Assembly: GCA_028289445.1 (NCBI GenBank)
Contig: JANQPO010000003.1
Coordinates: 43,882-107,881 of the forward strand
DNA: 64,000 bases
Source: Tepidamorphaceae bacterium
Lineage (GTDB): Bacteria; Pseudomonadota; Alphaproteobacteria; Rhizobiales; JAKSCL01
Direction: 5' to 3'
Shown here: piece by piece, positions 30,938 through 43,088 of the stretch
Numbering within the stretch: the first letter of the stretch is position 1
Layout: each line of letters starts with the position of its first letter
Made by a program: the position numbers and the translations under genes
The notes under the pieces: model-generated
What the model saw: only the letters and a program-made list of their open reading frames with translations
Database searches by the model: none
What the model was told of the DNA's origin: nothing

Positions 30938-30960
30938 AGCCATGCATCAAATGCATGGCT
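30938..30960. promoter_or_regulatory. palindromic LysR binding site (T-N11-A), probable LsrB/VtlR operator
   Basis: Two perfect 10-bp arms (AGCCATGCAT and ATGCATGGCT) flank CAA. The inner part is TGCATCAAATGCA, an exact T-N11-A LysR box (T30943, A30955). Its centre (30949) is about 64 bp upstream of the predicted sRNA start, where LysR activators normally bind. It lies 31 bp beyond the lsrB stop. Confidence 0.65.
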
Positions 30961-30990
30961 CTGAAACAACCGGGGCCTTTTAGGTTTGGC

Positions 30991-31890
30991 TCAGTACGAC
31001 CACTCGCGCGCCTTGGCGACGAGGAAATCGCGGAAAACATTGATCCTTGCCGATGTTCTCAACTCTTCCGGATAGACGAAGTAAGTGTCGAAACACGGTA
31101 AATCGTCCGCTTCGATTCCAAGGCGGATCAGGTTGCCCGATGTTCCGATAATGTAATCCGGCAGAATCGCGATGCCTTCGCCGCTCTGCACAGCCTGCTT
31201 CAGCCCGTAAACGCTGTTGATACGCAAGGCCACTCTTGGATGCGGCCCGCCGTCCTGTCCTTGACGTTCGAGCCAGTTCATTTCGCGGAAATAGGCTGGT
31301 GCCGGCTCGCCGTAAAGAAGGACCTTATGGTTGATGAGATCGGCCGCTGTGTTCGGCGTTCCCCACCGGCGCAGATAGTCGCCCGACGCATAAAGGTGAA
31401 AGTGGACAGTGAACAATTTGCGCTGGACAAGATCCGGCTGGACCGGCCGGCGCAGCCGGATCGCGACATCCGCCTCGCGCATGCCGAGATCAAGTTCGGA
31501 ATCGCTCAAGATGAGGTGCAGTTCCACGTCTGGATATAGCTCGATGAACTCCCGCAAGCGCGGGGTCAACCAATTGGCACCGAGGCCGACCGTCGTCGTG
31601 ACCCGCAACTCGCCGGACGGTTTGTCCTTGGAGTCCATCAGTTTGGTGCGGACAGTCTCCAACCGGTCCACCACGTCCTGTGAGGCACGGAAAAGGAGGT
31701 CGCCTTGCTCGGTCAAGACCAGGCCGCGCGCATGGCGATGAAAGAGCGGAACGTTGAGTTCCTGCTCCAGCGCGGACACCTGGCGGCTGACGGCTGACTG
31801 CGACAGGCCGAGCGCCTCTCCGGCATGCGTGAAGCTACCGGCCTCCGCAGCGGCGTTGAAGATACGCAGTTTGTCCCAGTCAAGCGGCAC
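30991..31890 (-). CDS. lsrB: LysR family regulator of the LsrB/VtlR group
   Basis: The 299-residue regulator begins MPLDWDKLRIFNAAAEAGSF, with the helix-turn-helix LSQSAVSRQVSALEQELN, a start highly typical of LsrB (Sinorhizobium) and VtlR (Brucella, Agrobacterium). The effector domain runs from about residue 92. In S. meliloti lsrB also neighbours trxB and controls redox and surface-polysaccharide functions; in Brucella VtlR activates sRNA and small-protein genes. Here it begins 18 bp after the trxB stop and is probably in its operon. The symbol is given from recalled similarity plus synteny. Confidence 0.87.
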   Translation of the reverse strand: MPLDWDKLRIFNAAAEAGSFTHAGEALGLSQSAVSRQVSALEQELNVPLFHRHARGLVLTEQGDLLFRASQDVVDRLETVRTKLMDSKDKPSGELRVTTTVGLGANWLTPRLREFIELYPDVELHLILSDSELDLGMREADVAIRLRRPVQPDLVQRKLFTVHFHLYASGDYLRRWGTPNTAADLINHKVLLYGEPAPAYFREMNWLERQGQDGGPHPRVALRINSVYGLKQAVQSGEGIAILPDYIIGTSGNLIRLGIEADDLPCFDTYFVYPEELRTSARINVFRDFLVAKAREWSY

Positions 31891-31907
31891 GACAGTCCTC
31901 GGCGCTG

Positions 31908-32879
31908 CTATTCGGCAGCTTCGCGGGTGGCATCCTGTTCGGCGATGAACTTTTCAGCCTCAAGCGCGGCCATGCAGCCCATGCCGGCAGCCGTAACCGC
32001 CTGGCGGAAAATGTCGTCGGTAACGTCGCCGGCCGCATAGATACCTGGAATGCTGGTGGCGGTTGAGTCCGGCTTAGTGATGAGATAGCCGCCGGTCTTC
32101 ATCTCAAGCTTGCCCTCAAAGAGCGCAGTCGCCGGTTTGTGGCCGATGGCGATGAAGACGCCGTCGGCCTGCACTTCAACGATATCGCCCGTTTCGGTAT
32201 CGCGCAGACGCACGCCCGTGACACCCGGCGGATTGTCCGTGCCGACAACCTCGTCCAGCGTCTTGTTCCAGGCGACTTCGATCTTTGGATGAGCCAGAAG
32301 TCTGTGTTGCAGGATCTTCTCCGCTCTCAGAGCGTCGCGCCGATGGACGAGCGTCACCTTTGACGCGAAGTTCGTCAAAAACAGGGCTTCCTCGACAGCG
32401 GTATTGCCACCACCGATGACGACGACCTCCTTGTTGCGATAGAAGAACCCGTCACAGGTCGCGCAGGCGGACACACCGAAGCCCTTGAACTTTTCTTCCG
32501 ACGGCAGGCCCAGCCATTTCGCCTGGGCGCCTGTCGCGATGATCACTGTATCGGCCGTATAAACCGCGCCGCCATCGCCGGTCAGGCGGAAGGGACGGAC
32601 CGAAAAGTCCACGTCGACAATGTGGTCGGAGATCAGCTTCGTTCCCACATGTTCGGCCTGCGCCTTCATCTGTTCCATCAGCCAGGGGCCTTGGATGACA
32701 TCGGCAAAGCCTGGGTAGTTCTCGACATCGGTAGTGATCGTCAACTGTCCGCCGGGCTCTATTCCGGAGATGAGCACTGGCTCCAACATGGCGCGGGCTG
32801 CGTAGATCGCGGCCGTGTAACCGGCCGGGCCTGAGCCCACGATGATGACTTTCGCGTGCAGCGGCGGGGTGTCGGCCAT
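31908..32879 (-). CDS. trxB: thioredoxin-disulfide reductase
   Basis: TrxB uses NADPH and FAD to reduce thioredoxin. The ATG at 32879 gives 323 residues ([20 protein letters not shown]), the family length; a longer upstream frame has no similarity. The FAD motif [10 protein letters not shown] is at 15-24, the redox-active CATC at Cys139-Cys142 (followed by DGFF), the NADPH motif [10 protein letters not shown] near residue 160 and the C-terminal FAD block [11 protein letters not shown] near 285. It is followed by lsrB, the order seen in related genomes. Confidence 0.97.
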   Translation of the reverse strand: MADTPPLHAKVIIVGSGPAGYTAAIYAARAMLEPVLISGIEPGGQLTITTDVENYPGFADVIQGPWLMEQMKAQAEHVGTKLISDHIVDVDFSVRPFRLTGDGGAVYTADTVIIATGAQAKWLGLPSEEKFKGFGVSACATCDGFFYRNKEVVVIGGGNTAVEEALFLTNFASKVTLVHRRDALRAEKILQHRLLAHPKIEVAWNKTLDEVVGTDNPPGVTGVRLRDTETGDIVEVQADGVFIAIGHKPATALFEGKLEMKTGGYLITKPDSTATSIPGIYAAGDVTDDIFRQAVTAAGMGCMAALEAEKFIAEQDATREAAE

Positions 32880-32898
32880 CGGTCGCTTTCCTTGGATG

Positions 32899-33900
32899 TT
32901 AGGGCGCCGGAGCGGTCGTCCGGTAGGCTTGAAAGCGCGCAAGGATTTCGCGCGCGATCTCCGGGGTGGAATTTAGGGGTTCATAGGTGCCGGTTTCAAG
33001 ATCGCCTGTGAATGAGTGAACGGCACCGTGCTCGGCAAGGGCCTGCAAAAAGGCGTACGCTTTGCGATTGGCGCCAAGCCGCCGGTCACTGGGCCGGAAA
33101 ATCATCACTGGCACACCCGTCGCGACCGCCTCACCGACCATGTTGACCGAATCGGCAGTCACCACGATTCCGTCGGCGTTGGCCAGCATCTGAACGTAGG
33201 GATTTTGGCCGGTCCCGTCCCATAGATAGCCGTCGTGGCGTGTGAAAACGGCTGCGATATCATCCTTCAGGCGCGGGTCGGACGCGTCCGTGCGCCGAGA
33301 AAAGGTTCCCATCAGGGACGTTGGAGACTGGGCGAGCCTTTCCAAGCGTTCCGAAAAGGTGCGGATGTCGCCACCGGTGAAATGGGAGCGCGCGCTATCG
33401 CCGCCCACAATAACGGCCACCCTTGGCTTGGAGAGGCGTTCGATCTCCGGCCAGGGCGAGGCGCGGGCTGCCGCCAGTTGTTCGGCCGACAGGGTGTGGG
33501 GCGATGTCGGCGTCGCCAGCACGTTGTCGCCACGCAGCCGATCGTGCTCCGGAACCCAGATGAAATCTGCTGTCTCGGGTCCCGTGCGCGGGTCTTTTAG
33601 AAAGACCGTAAAGGTCGTCGGGCTGAGTGCCTTGATCCGTCGGAGATAGGGGACGGCGCGACGCCCCGAGGCAATGACCAGATCGGGGAAGGGAGGCGCG
33701 ATGGGGCTTCCCGACCGGTCCTCCCGCTCGCGCGGATCGATCGGAATGCCTGGAAGCGGCCAATCGTAGAAGAATCCGGGGTGCACCGTCCGTTCATCCG
33801 GCTGAACGCCAAGCGCCTGTGCCACCCCTTGGCACTGCACCAAATCGCCGGCCTTCCCGTCGGTCAGGATCCACGCGCTTCTCGGCTCCAGCTCAGTCAT
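32899..33900 (-). CDS. ELM1 family protein (mitochondrial fission ELM1-like)
   Basis: The 333-residue protein starts [19 protein letters not shown], the hallmark N-terminus of the ELM1 family, and contains [18 protein letters not shown], a [15 protein letters not shown] block and a glycosyltransferase-like C-terminal half ([27 protein letters not shown] shape). In plants ELM1 recruits a dynamin to mitochondria; bacterial members have no established function but resemble GT-B glycosyltransferases. It ends 19 bp before the trxB start, so the two are probably co-transcribed. Confidence 0.85.
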   Translation of the reverse strand: MTELEPRSAWILTDGKAGDLVQCQGVAQALGVQPDERTVHPGFFYDWPLPGIPIDPREREDRSGSPIAPPFPDLVIASGRRAVPYLRRIKALSPTTFTVFLKDPRTGPETADFIWVPEHDRLRGDNVLATPTSPHTLSAEQLAAARASPWPEIERLSKPRVAVIVGGDSARSHFTGGDIRTFSERLERLAQSPTSLMGTFSRRTDASDPRLKDDIAAVFTRHDGYLWDGTGQNPYVQMLANADGIVVTADSVNMVGEAVATGVPVMIFRPSDRRLGANRKAYAFLQALAEHGAVHSFTGDLETGTYEPLNSTPEIAREILARFQAYRTTAPAP

Positions 33901-33968
33901 AGCCGTGGATTAAAGCGGCGCACTTGCGAAGTCCATCGGCGCGCGCAGTATGCGTGACACGGAAAAAC

Positions 33969-34292
33969 CTAGACACCGAAGCCATGGCGCAGTGCCAGAC
34001 CGAGCGCCAGTCCACTGGCTGTCGCCAGAACAGCGTTACCGCCGCGCATCATCACCGCCACGGCGCCCGCGAGCGCCGCGACGCCGGTGATACCGCTTGA
34101 AAGCGCCATCGGGGCCGTGAGCGAGAGGATGACCGTGCCGGGCAGGGCATTGAGGAACCGCGTCACGCGCGGTCCCGGATGCATCAAGCGCTGGGTGTAG
34201 AAGCCGGCAAGCTTCAAGCCGATCGTCACGGCAGCCATAATGGCAATACCGGCAAGTGTCATAGGATTGAGCGCAAACCAGTCAGCCGGCAT
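33969..34292 (-). CDS. azlD: AzlD family branched-chain amino acid exporter, small subunit
   Basis: The start at ATG 34292 is preceded by AGGAGG at a 7-bp spacing and gives 107 residues; the longer frame runs back into azlC. The protein has three or four hydrophobic segments, with PGPRVTRFLNALPGTVILSL in the middle, the AzlD signature. AzlCD exports branched-chain amino acids or their analogues. It overlaps azlC by 11 bp, typical of this pair. Confidence 0.9.
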   Translation of the reverse strand: MPADWFALNPMTLAGIAIMAAVTIGLKLAGFYTQRLMHPGPRVTRFLNALPGTVILSLTAPMALSSGITGVAALAGAVAVMMRGGNAVLATASGLALGLALRHGFGV

Positions 34293-35034
34293 CGCTTGCC
34301 TCCTGGTCGTCATCACCGAGAAAGGCAGCGACGAAGGCGCCGGAGATTGCGCCTGCGACGATGTACCAGTAGCCGTCAACCGCCCACCAGACCCCTAGCG
34401 CGACGGCCAACGCCGTCGTCCAGGAGGCGATCTGAGGGCCACCCCGCCACATGGTCGCGAGCAAGGCGGAAAAGAATGAGATCACCAAAAGATCGACTCC
34501 GAAGGCATGTGTGTCGGTGACGACGGTGCCAAGGCGGTGGCCGACGGCGGTCGAGATCACCCACAGCACCATCAGGAATAGACCGCTTGCCCGGATAAAT
34601 CCGCTGCGTTCATCGGGCGATGCGCGCATTTGCATGGCGATGGCCCAGTTCGCATCGACCGCCAGCGCCAGCGTGAAGAATCCGCGCATTTTGCCGCGCC
34701 CTGAAAGAATGGGGCCCAGTGTCGCGCCGGTCAGGAAATAGCGCGAGTTGACGGCCGCCACGATTGCCGCGAGCGCCAGGAGTGCCGGCGGCGAGGTCCA
34801 GGCCTCCAAAGCGGCGACCTGCGACGCCCCTGCGAAGACCATGACGCTCATGATAACGGCCTCAATGAGCGAGAACCCCTTGCCATAGGCCAGAACGCCG
34901 ACCGCCATGCCGAAGGGCAGCACCGACGGGACCAAGATCCCGCAGCGCGCAAGAACATAGCGCCACATGGGCCTGTCGACGTCGCTGGCCGATTGTGCGT
35001 CTGCCGATCGTGTTGTCATTGCGGGGTGTTCCAT
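34282..35034 (-). CDS. azlC: AzlC family branched-chain amino acid exporter, large subunit
   Basis: The product is about 250 residues with five or more transmembrane helices and the family blocks PSVLPFGMAVGVLAYGKGF, MSVMVFAGASQVAALE and NSRYFLTGATLGP. The start is uncertain: ATG 35034 is preceded by an in-frame GTG at 35037, and an internal ATG lies at 35019. The first bases lie just downstream of the greA terminator, so a promoter must overlap that terminator or read-through occurs. Confidence 0.9.
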   Translation of the reverse strand: MEHPAMTTRSADAQSASDVDRPMWRYVLARCGILVPSVLPFGMAVGVLAYGKGFSLIEAVIMSVMVFAGASQVAALEAWTSPPALLALAAIVAAVNSRYFLTGATLGPILSGRGKMRGFFTLALAVDANWAIAMQMRASPDERSGFIRASGLFLMVLWVISTAVGHRLGTVVTDTHAFGVDLLVISFFSALLATMWRGGPQIASWTTALAVALGVWWAVDGYWYIVAGAISGAFVAAFLGDDDQEASDAG

Positions 35035-35042
35035 CACATGAA

Positions 35043-35067
35043 AAGGGCCGGTCCCGGACCGGCCCTT
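35043..35067 (-). terminator. intrinsic terminator of greA
   Basis: An 11-bp perfect stem (AAGGGCCGGTC / GACCGGCCCTT) with a 3-nt loop is followed by TTTT on the minus strand. It lies 31 bp after the greA stop and directly before azlC. Confidence 0.85.
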
Positions 35068-35098
35068 GGAAATGATAGAAGCCGTTCGGGCGGGTCGT

Positions 35099-35572
35099 CT
35101 AGACGAACTTTACCTTGAGGATTTCATAGGCGCGGGCACCGCCCGGCGCGGCAACCTCAACCGAGTCGCCTACCGATTTGCCGATCAGCGCACGGGCAAT
35201 CGGCGACGAAATCGAGATCTTGCCGGTCTTCACATCGGCCTCAAGATCGCCGACGATCCGATAGGTCTTCTTCTCGTCCGTGTCTTCGTCAACGAGCAGA
35301 ACGGTCGCGCCGAATTTCACGGAGTCGCCGGAGAGTTTGGAGATGTCGATGACCTCGGAGCGGCCAATCGATTCCTCCAACTCGGCAATGCGCGCCTCGT
35401 TCAATCCTTGCGCCTCTTTGGCGGCGTGATACTCGGCGTTTTCGGAGAGATCGCCATGAGCGCGCGCATCGGAAATCGCTTGGATAATGCGCGGGCGTTC
35501 CTCCGATTTCAGCCGCTTCAATTCCGCCTCAAGGGCGGTGTGCCCCTCCGCGGTCATGGGAATCTTTTCCAT
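35099..35572 (-). CDS. greA: transcription elongation factor GreA
   Basis: GreA rescues backtracked RNA polymerase by stimulating transcript cleavage. The 157-residue protein (a second ATG directly upstream would add one Met) starts [21 protein letters not shown] and has the N-terminal coiled coil with the acidic tip in [19 protein letters not shown], then the FKBP-like domain ending [18 protein letters not shown]. It lies downstream of carB but behind the carB terminator, so it probably has its own promoter in the 59-bp interval. Confidence 0.97.
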   Translation of the reverse strand: MEKIPMTAEGHTALEAELKRLKSEERPRIIQAISDARAHGDLSENAEYHAAKEAQGLNEARIAELEESIGRSEVIDISKLSGDSVKFGATVLLVDEDTDEKKTYRIVGDLEADVKTGKISISSPIARALIGKSVGDSVEVAAPGGARAYEILKVKFV

Positions 35573-35621
35573 CATTCAGTCCACCTCATCAATCGGGACC
35601 AACCGGGTCCCAACAGACAGT

Positions 35622-35656
35622 AAAAAAGAACGCGCCTAGCCCAGGGGCCAGCCGCG
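35622..35656 (-). terminator. intrinsic terminator of carB
   Basis: On the minus strand CGCG, CTG and GCC pair with GGC, TAG and CGCG (one G-G mismatch, one wobble) around a CCTG loop. TTCTTTTTT follows immediately. The hairpin starts 10 bp after the carB stop. Confidence 0.75.
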
Positions 35657-35666
35657 CACCGCATAC

Positions 35667-38981
<3,315 letters not shown>

Positions 38982-38990
38982 GGGCAGTCA

Positions 38991-39047
38991 CGGTCTCCGG
39001 CGGCGGCGCACAAAAAGCGGGCGGTTGAAGCCGCCCGGTGCGTCCAT
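38991..39047 (-). CDS. possible arginine-rich leader peptide upstream of carB
   Basis: A 19-codon frame (MDAPGGFNRPLFVRRRRRP) runs from ATG 39047 to a TGA at 38990-38988, ending 6 bp before the carB start. It contains six Arg codons, five of them consecutive (CGC CGC CGC CGG AGA), and overlaps the hairpin at 39012-39037. Carbamoyl phosphate is an arginine precursor, so Arg-dependent control is conceivable. Against it: the Shine-Dalgarno is weak, and the run arises from a GCC/CGC repeat that could be chance in GC-rich DNA. Confidence 0.3.
39012..39037 (-). terminator. hairpin with T-tract upstream of carB (attenuator or LytTR gene terminator)
   Basis: A 7-bp stem (CGGGCGG / CCGCCCG, loop TTGAAG) is followed on the minus strand by CTTTTTG. 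It lies 121 bp after the LytTR gene stop and 31 bp before the carB ATG. A TATAAG -10-like element on the minus strand near 39073-39068 would start carB transcription upstream of the hairpin, making it part of the carB leader. Confidence 0.6.
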
Positions 39048-39158
39048 CTCATTGCTGGCTAAAGGCGCCTTATAGTGCAACTCGTTCGGCTGTGATACCC
39101 CGCTTTCGGCGATATCCGCGGCTTTCGATCCCGAAGCGCCAAGTCGCGCAAATCGACG

Positions 39159-39998
39159 TCAGTCCTCAGGTTTCAAGAACAGCGATACCGCCTTTTGATA
39201 AGACCGGCTGACCGGAACCGTGGTGCCGTCGGTCAGGTGCAAAACCAACCGCCCGTTGTCGCGTGCCGATTGGGCAACATGGCTGTGTGCGACCCACCAG
39301 GAGCGATGGACGCGGATTCCCGGCCAGTCGGCAAGCTCCCGTTCGGCGTCGCCTAGTCGCATGAGGATGAGTTCGCTCCCGGCCGTTGTGCGGACTTCGA
39401 TGTAGTGGTCTTGCGCCTGAAGCGTGATCAGGTCGCGGCCAATCGGTTTGGACAAACGCCGAAAGAAGGGGTGGTCGTCCTTGACTGCGGGGGATGCGGA
39501 TGCCGGCCTCGCACCGGGAGGGCGCCCTTCGACTGCGGCGTAGATGACCACGATCGCGGCCGAAATCGCCGAGGTATAGATCACCAACTCCAAGAACTCT
39601 GAGAGCGGCTTCAGGTCGGCACCCAACCCGATCATGTTGACCGCCCATACAACACCGGCGATGGGCAGGCCGGCGACGATGCCACCGACCAGGTAAGCGG
39701 CCAGCGACGGTAATCCCGTTGGTCTTAAGGACTCGGCGACAGCGCCCGAAACCACGAACCCGACGAAAAACGTCGAAACACAGATGACGGCCCAATACGC
39801 GAGCCGGGTCGCAAACATCATCGTCTCGTCGGTATCGAATGGACCGCTGACGGCGAGGATCAAGACTACGGCCGTCAGCCCGATCCAAAACCGGCGACTG
39901 GACGATATCGATCGCACTTCACGAAGCGTGAATTGCCGGGCGCGCCCATTCGCGGAGTTTTCGGAGCCGTCCACGGAGTCGTGCTTGCCGTTCGCCAT
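39159..39998 (-). CDS. membrane-bound LytTR family DNA-binding regulator
   Basis: The 279-residue protein has four predicted transmembrane helices (about 37-160) and a C-terminal LytTR DNA-binding domain (about 180-276) with DLITLQAQDHYIEVRTTAG, the basic IRVHRSWWVAHSHV and VPVSRSYQKAV. There is no receiver domain, so the membrane part is probably the sensor. It is divergent from the DUF2306 gene with only 47 bp between starts, which suggests that it controls that gene. Confidence 0.92.
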   Translation of the reverse strand: MANGKHDSVDGSENSANGRARQFTLREVRSISSSRRFWIGLTAVVLILAVSGPFDTDETMMFATRLAYWAVICVSTFFVGFVVSGAVAESLRPTGLPSLAAYLVGGIVAGLPIAGVVWAVNMIGLGADLKPLSEFLELVIYTSAISAAIVVIYAAVEGRPPGARPASASPAVKDDHPFFRRLSKPIGRDLITLQAQDHYIEVRTTAGSELILMRLGDAERELADWPGIRVHRSWWVAHSHVAQSARDNGRLVLHLTDGTTVPVSRSYQKAVSLFLKPED

Positions 39999-40045
39999 GC
40001 CGGAGTCCTACGTGACCGGAACCGAAATTCAAGCGGAGCGACGCC

Positions 40046-40561
40046 GTGAACCTTGCGCCCTTGCTTGCAGCCGAACTTGCCGTCCAGGTCCACGTTGCTG
40101 CCGCGATCCTCGCCCTCATGTTGGGGACATTGGTGCTGCGGCGCAAGAAGGGCGATGCCACGCACAAAGCGATAGGGCGTCTTTGGGTCGGGCTGATGCT
40201 GATCGTTGCCGTCAGTTCGTTTTTCATCCATGAGATCAGGATGTGGGGCGATTTCAGCCCCATCCACATCCTGTCAATCCTTGTTATCGGCAGTCTTGGC
40301 CAGGCGCTTTGGGCAATTCGCAATAGCAACGTCGCAGCACACCGATCGGCGATGCGATCGACATACTTCGGCGGTTTGCTGTTGGCCGGTGGCTTCACGC
40401 TTGTCCCCGACCGGCTGATGTATCGCGTCTTGCTGCAGCCTCTGTTCCCCGACGGTTTCCAGTTCTCGATCGATGCGAGCGTGATCGTTGGTCTGCTCTT
40501 TGCCGTCGTATTTGGCCTCGCGATCTGGGGACGCTTCTCGCGAAAACAAGCCGCACGTTGA
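40046..40561 (+). CDS. DUF2306 family membrane protein
   Basis: The 171-residue protein has four or five transmembrane segments and the DUF2306 pattern: HVAAAILALMLGTLVL in helix one, THKAIGRLWVGLM near residue 40, SPIHILSILVI and the conserved AHRSAMRSTYFGGLLLAG near 98-115. His residues in these helices could bind heme or metal, but no activity is established. It is divergent from the LytTR gene, its likely regulator. Confidence 0.85.
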   Translation: MNLAPLLAAELAVQVHVAAAILALMLGTLVLRRKKGDATHKAIGRLWVGLMLIVAVSSFFIHEIRMWGDFSPIHILSILVIGSLGQALWAIRNSNVAAHRSAMRSTYFGGLLLAGGFTLVPDRLMYRVLLQPLFPDGFQFSIDASVIVGLLFAVVFGLAIWGRFSRKQAAR

Positions 40562-40656
40562 GGGCCTTTGCATGCGCCGCTCACCGGGCGACGTCGCATT
40601 GAAGACCTCACGCTTTTCCGCCATAACTCCCTTTTCGCGCTTGAGGGAGGGCGTTC

Positions 40657-41577
40657 ATGCGCTGGCGCGGACGGCGGCAAAGCACCAATATCGAGGACCG
40701 GCGCGGACGCTCGGGCGGAGGACGGCTTCGACTGCCAAGAGGTGGCCGTGTGCGACTGCCCCGCAGCCGCCAGGCCGGGTTCGGCGGCGGTATCGGCGGC
40801 CTCCTTGTCCTTCTGGTGATTGCCTGGCTGCTCGGCATCAATCCGCTGACATTACTGACAGAAGGCGGCGTTGGCCTCGATCCTGGCGTTAAGACGCAAA
40901 CACGGGCACCAGCGCCGTCACCCGGCGCGGCCCGCGACGACGAGATGAAGGCGTTTGTCGCAACCGTGCTGGCCGATACCGAAGCTGTGTGGCGTGATGT
41001 CTTCAAGCGCGCCGGCGGCACCTATAGCGAGCCGACCCTTGTGCTGTTCACCGGATCGGTGCGCTCGGCATGCGGCTTTGCGTCGGCCGCCTCCGGTCCG
41101 TTCTACTGTCCGGGCGACCGCAAGGCCTATATCGACCTGTCCTTCTACAACGAATTGCAACGACGCTTCGGCGCGCCCGGCGATTTCGCACAAGCCTATG
41201 TTCTGGCTCATGAAGTCGGCCATCACGTGCAAAACCTCATCGGCGTGCTGCCGAAATTCAATGAAATGCGCCGGCGGCTTTCAAAAACCGAAGAAAATGC
41301 GCTTTCAGTGCGCGTCGAGCTACAGGCCGACTGTTTCGCGGGCATTTGGGGGCACTACACCGAGCGTGCTGGTTGGGTCGAAGAAGGCGATCTGGAAGAG
41401 GCGCTGAACGCCGCCATGCAAATCGGCGACGATGCCATCCAGCGGCGGATGCAAGGCTACGTCGTGCCCGAAAGCTTCAATCACGGCACCTCGGAGCAGC
41501 GCCAGCGCTGGTTCAAGATCGGCTTCGATACCGGCGAGATGGAAGCCTGCGACACGTTCAACGCAGCGCGGCTTTAG
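40657..41577 (+). CDS. neutral zinc metallopeptidase, YpfJ family
   Basis: The 306-residue protein starts after GAGGGAGG. It has a basic N-terminus (MRWRGRRQS), one transmembrane anchor (about 46-62), then a peptidase domain with the zinc motif HEVGHH (His185, Glu186, His189) and the family blocks GFASAASGPFYCPGDRKAYIDL and VELQADCFAGIWGHYTE (third ligand region). The catalytic domain would face the periplasm. Its stop overlaps the carA stop by 4 bp on the opposite strand, so the two transcripts converge with no room for a terminator between them. Confidence 0.93.
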   Translation: MRWRGRRQSTNIEDRRGRSGGGRLRLPRGGRVRLPRSRQAGFGGGIGGLLVLLVIAWLLGINPLTLLTEGGVGLDPGVKTQTRAPAPSPGAARDDEMKAFVATVLADTEAVWRDVFKRAGGTYSEPTLVLFTGSVRSACGFASAASGPFYCPGDRKAYIDLSFYNELQRRFGAPGDFAQAYVLAHEVGHHVQNLIGVLPKFNEMRRRLSKTEENALSVRVELQADCFAGIWGHYTERAGWVEEGDLEEALNAAMQIGDDAIQRRMQGYVVPESFNHGTSEQRQRWFKIGFDTGEMEACDTFNAARL

Positions 41578-42794
41578 GCGGCCTTCGGATTCACCGTCTT
41601 AATCATATCGACGAACCGCTCGAACAGATAATGGCTGTCCATGGGGCCGGGTGAAGCTTCGGGGTGGTGCTGAACGGAAAACACCGGTTTGCCGGTGACG
41701 CGCAGACCGCAATTCGTGCCGTCGAAGAGCGATACATGGGTTTCCTCGACACCGTCCGGCAGACTGTCGCGATCGACGGCGAAACCGTGGTTCATCGACA
41801 CGATCTCGACCTTTTCCGTCGTGAAGTCCTTCACCGGATGATTGGCGCCGTGGTGTCCCTGGTGCATCTTGATCGTCTTGGCGCCGAGCGCCAGTCCGAG
41901 CATCTGGTGGCCGAGGCAGATGCCGAAAACCGGTTTGCCGGAGGCGATCAGGGCCTGGATCGTGGGGACCGCGTATTCCCCGGTCGCGGCTGGGTCGCCC
42001 GGCCCGTTCGACAAAAAGATGCCATCCGGCTCTAGCGCAAGAATATCCTCGGCCGACGTTGTCGCCGGTACCACCGTCACGCGGCAGCCATGATCGACCA
42101 GCAGTCGCAAAATGTTGCGCTTGACACCGAAATCGAGCGCCACCACATGATGCAGCGTCCCGGCGGTTGACGTGGTTCCGGTAGATGCGAAACCCTCTGG
42201 CCAGGACCAGGACCCCTCATCCCAGGTGTAGCGCTGCGCCGTCGTGACCATGGGCACGAGGTCCATGCCGTCCAGGCCGGCAAATCCGGCGGCTTCGGCC
42301 TTTAAGGCATTGAGATCGAACGCTGCGTCAGGCTGATGGGCGATTACAGCGTTGGGCATGCCGGTATCGCGGATGAGGTTGGTTAGCGCCCGCGTATCGA
42401 CGCCGCAAAGACCGACGATGCCACGCGCGGCCAGCCATGCGTCCAAGTGTTTCAGGGCGCGGTAGTTGGACGGGTCCGTGACCGACGCCTTGACGATGCA
42501 GCCGCGAACGCCAGATGAGGCAGCCAGATTGACCGTTTCGATGTCTTCGTCATTGGCGCCGACATTACCGATATGCGGGAAAGTGAACGTAATGATTTGC
42601 CCGGCATAGGACGGATCGGTGAGAATTTCCTGATAGCCGGTCATCGCGGTGTTGAAACAGACCTCGCCGACGGCCGCACCGGTGGCGCCGATACCGTGGC
42701 CCGAGAGCACACGCCCATCGGCGAAAACAAGAAGGCCGCTATTGGGCAGGTCGGACCAGGGATCGGCGATTGTGTTGAGCGCGGTGACGGGCAT
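41574..42794 (-). CDS. carA: carbamoyl-phosphate synthase small subunit
   Basis: CarA is the glutamine amidotransferase that feeds ammonia to CarB. The ATG at 42794 (MPVTALNTIADPWS) gives 406 residues; the frame also opens at a TTG 15 bp earlier. The N-terminal CarA domain has GEVCFNTAMTGYQEILTDPSY, and the class I GATase has the nucleophile Cys in PVFGICLGHQMLGLALG and the His-Glu pair in SVQHHPEASPGP. It is separated from carB by the LytTR, DUF2306 and YpfJ genes. Confidence 0.97.
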   Translation of the reverse strand: MPVTALNTIADPWSDLPNSGLLVFADGRVLSGHGIGATGAAVGEVCFNTAMTGYQEILTDPSYAGQIITFTFPHIGNVGANDEDIETVNLAASSGVRGCIVKASVTDPSNYRALKHLDAWLAARGIVGLCGVDTRALTNLIRDTGMPNAVIAHQPDAAFDLNALKAEAAGFAGLDGMDLVPMVTTAQRYTWDEGSWSWPEGFASTGTTSTAGTLHHVVALDFGVKRNILRLLVDHGCRVTVVPATTSAEDILALEPDGIFLSNGPGDPAATGEYAVPTIQALIASGKPVFGICLGHQMLGLALGAKTIKMHQGHHGANHPVKDFTTEKVEIVSMNHGFAVDRDSLPDGVEETHVSLFDGTNCGLRVTGKPVFSVQHHPEASPGPMDSHYLFERFVDMIKTVNPKAA

Positions 42795-42840
42795 GGCGGC
42801 GTGTTCCAAGGCGCGGAGTCAAGCGGGAGAAATTATGTCG

Positions 42841-42869
42841 CACATTGCGATGTTGCGGTTGGTTGTCAA
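42841..42869 (-). promoter_or_regulatory. candidate carA promoter
   Basis: On the minus strand a perfect -35 hexamer TTGACA (42869-42864) is followed after 17 bp by AATGTG (42846-42841), about 50 bp upstream of the carA ATG. The -10 match is poor, so this is a weak prediction. Confidence 0.3.
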
Positions 42870-43088
42870 GTCGATGACAATGCCGTATTGCAGAGCCTCG
42901 CTCGAGCGCCACAGGGTGCCTCCGGAGTACCGGTCTATGCGATCGCAGTTAGTTGAAGGGACGTATACTCCGACCGGCGGAGCTGCATTGCTGCTCGCCA
43001 ATCAGGCTATGATACCGTTAACCAAACTAAGCTAGGGTATGGACCTAAGCGGCCTTTTTTGTGCCGTTTTGGGCCCAGGGGTGAACGA

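Noticed and set aside
30753-30983. Plus-strand 76-codon frame downstream of msrP
   Set aside because: It begins inside an intrinsic terminator stem and has no ribosome site. The region is better explained as a minus-strand sRNA with its promoter and LysR box.
42819-43001. Minus-strand 60-codon frame upstream of carA
   Set aside because: It overlaps the likely carA promoter region, has no ribosome site and shows no recognisable features.
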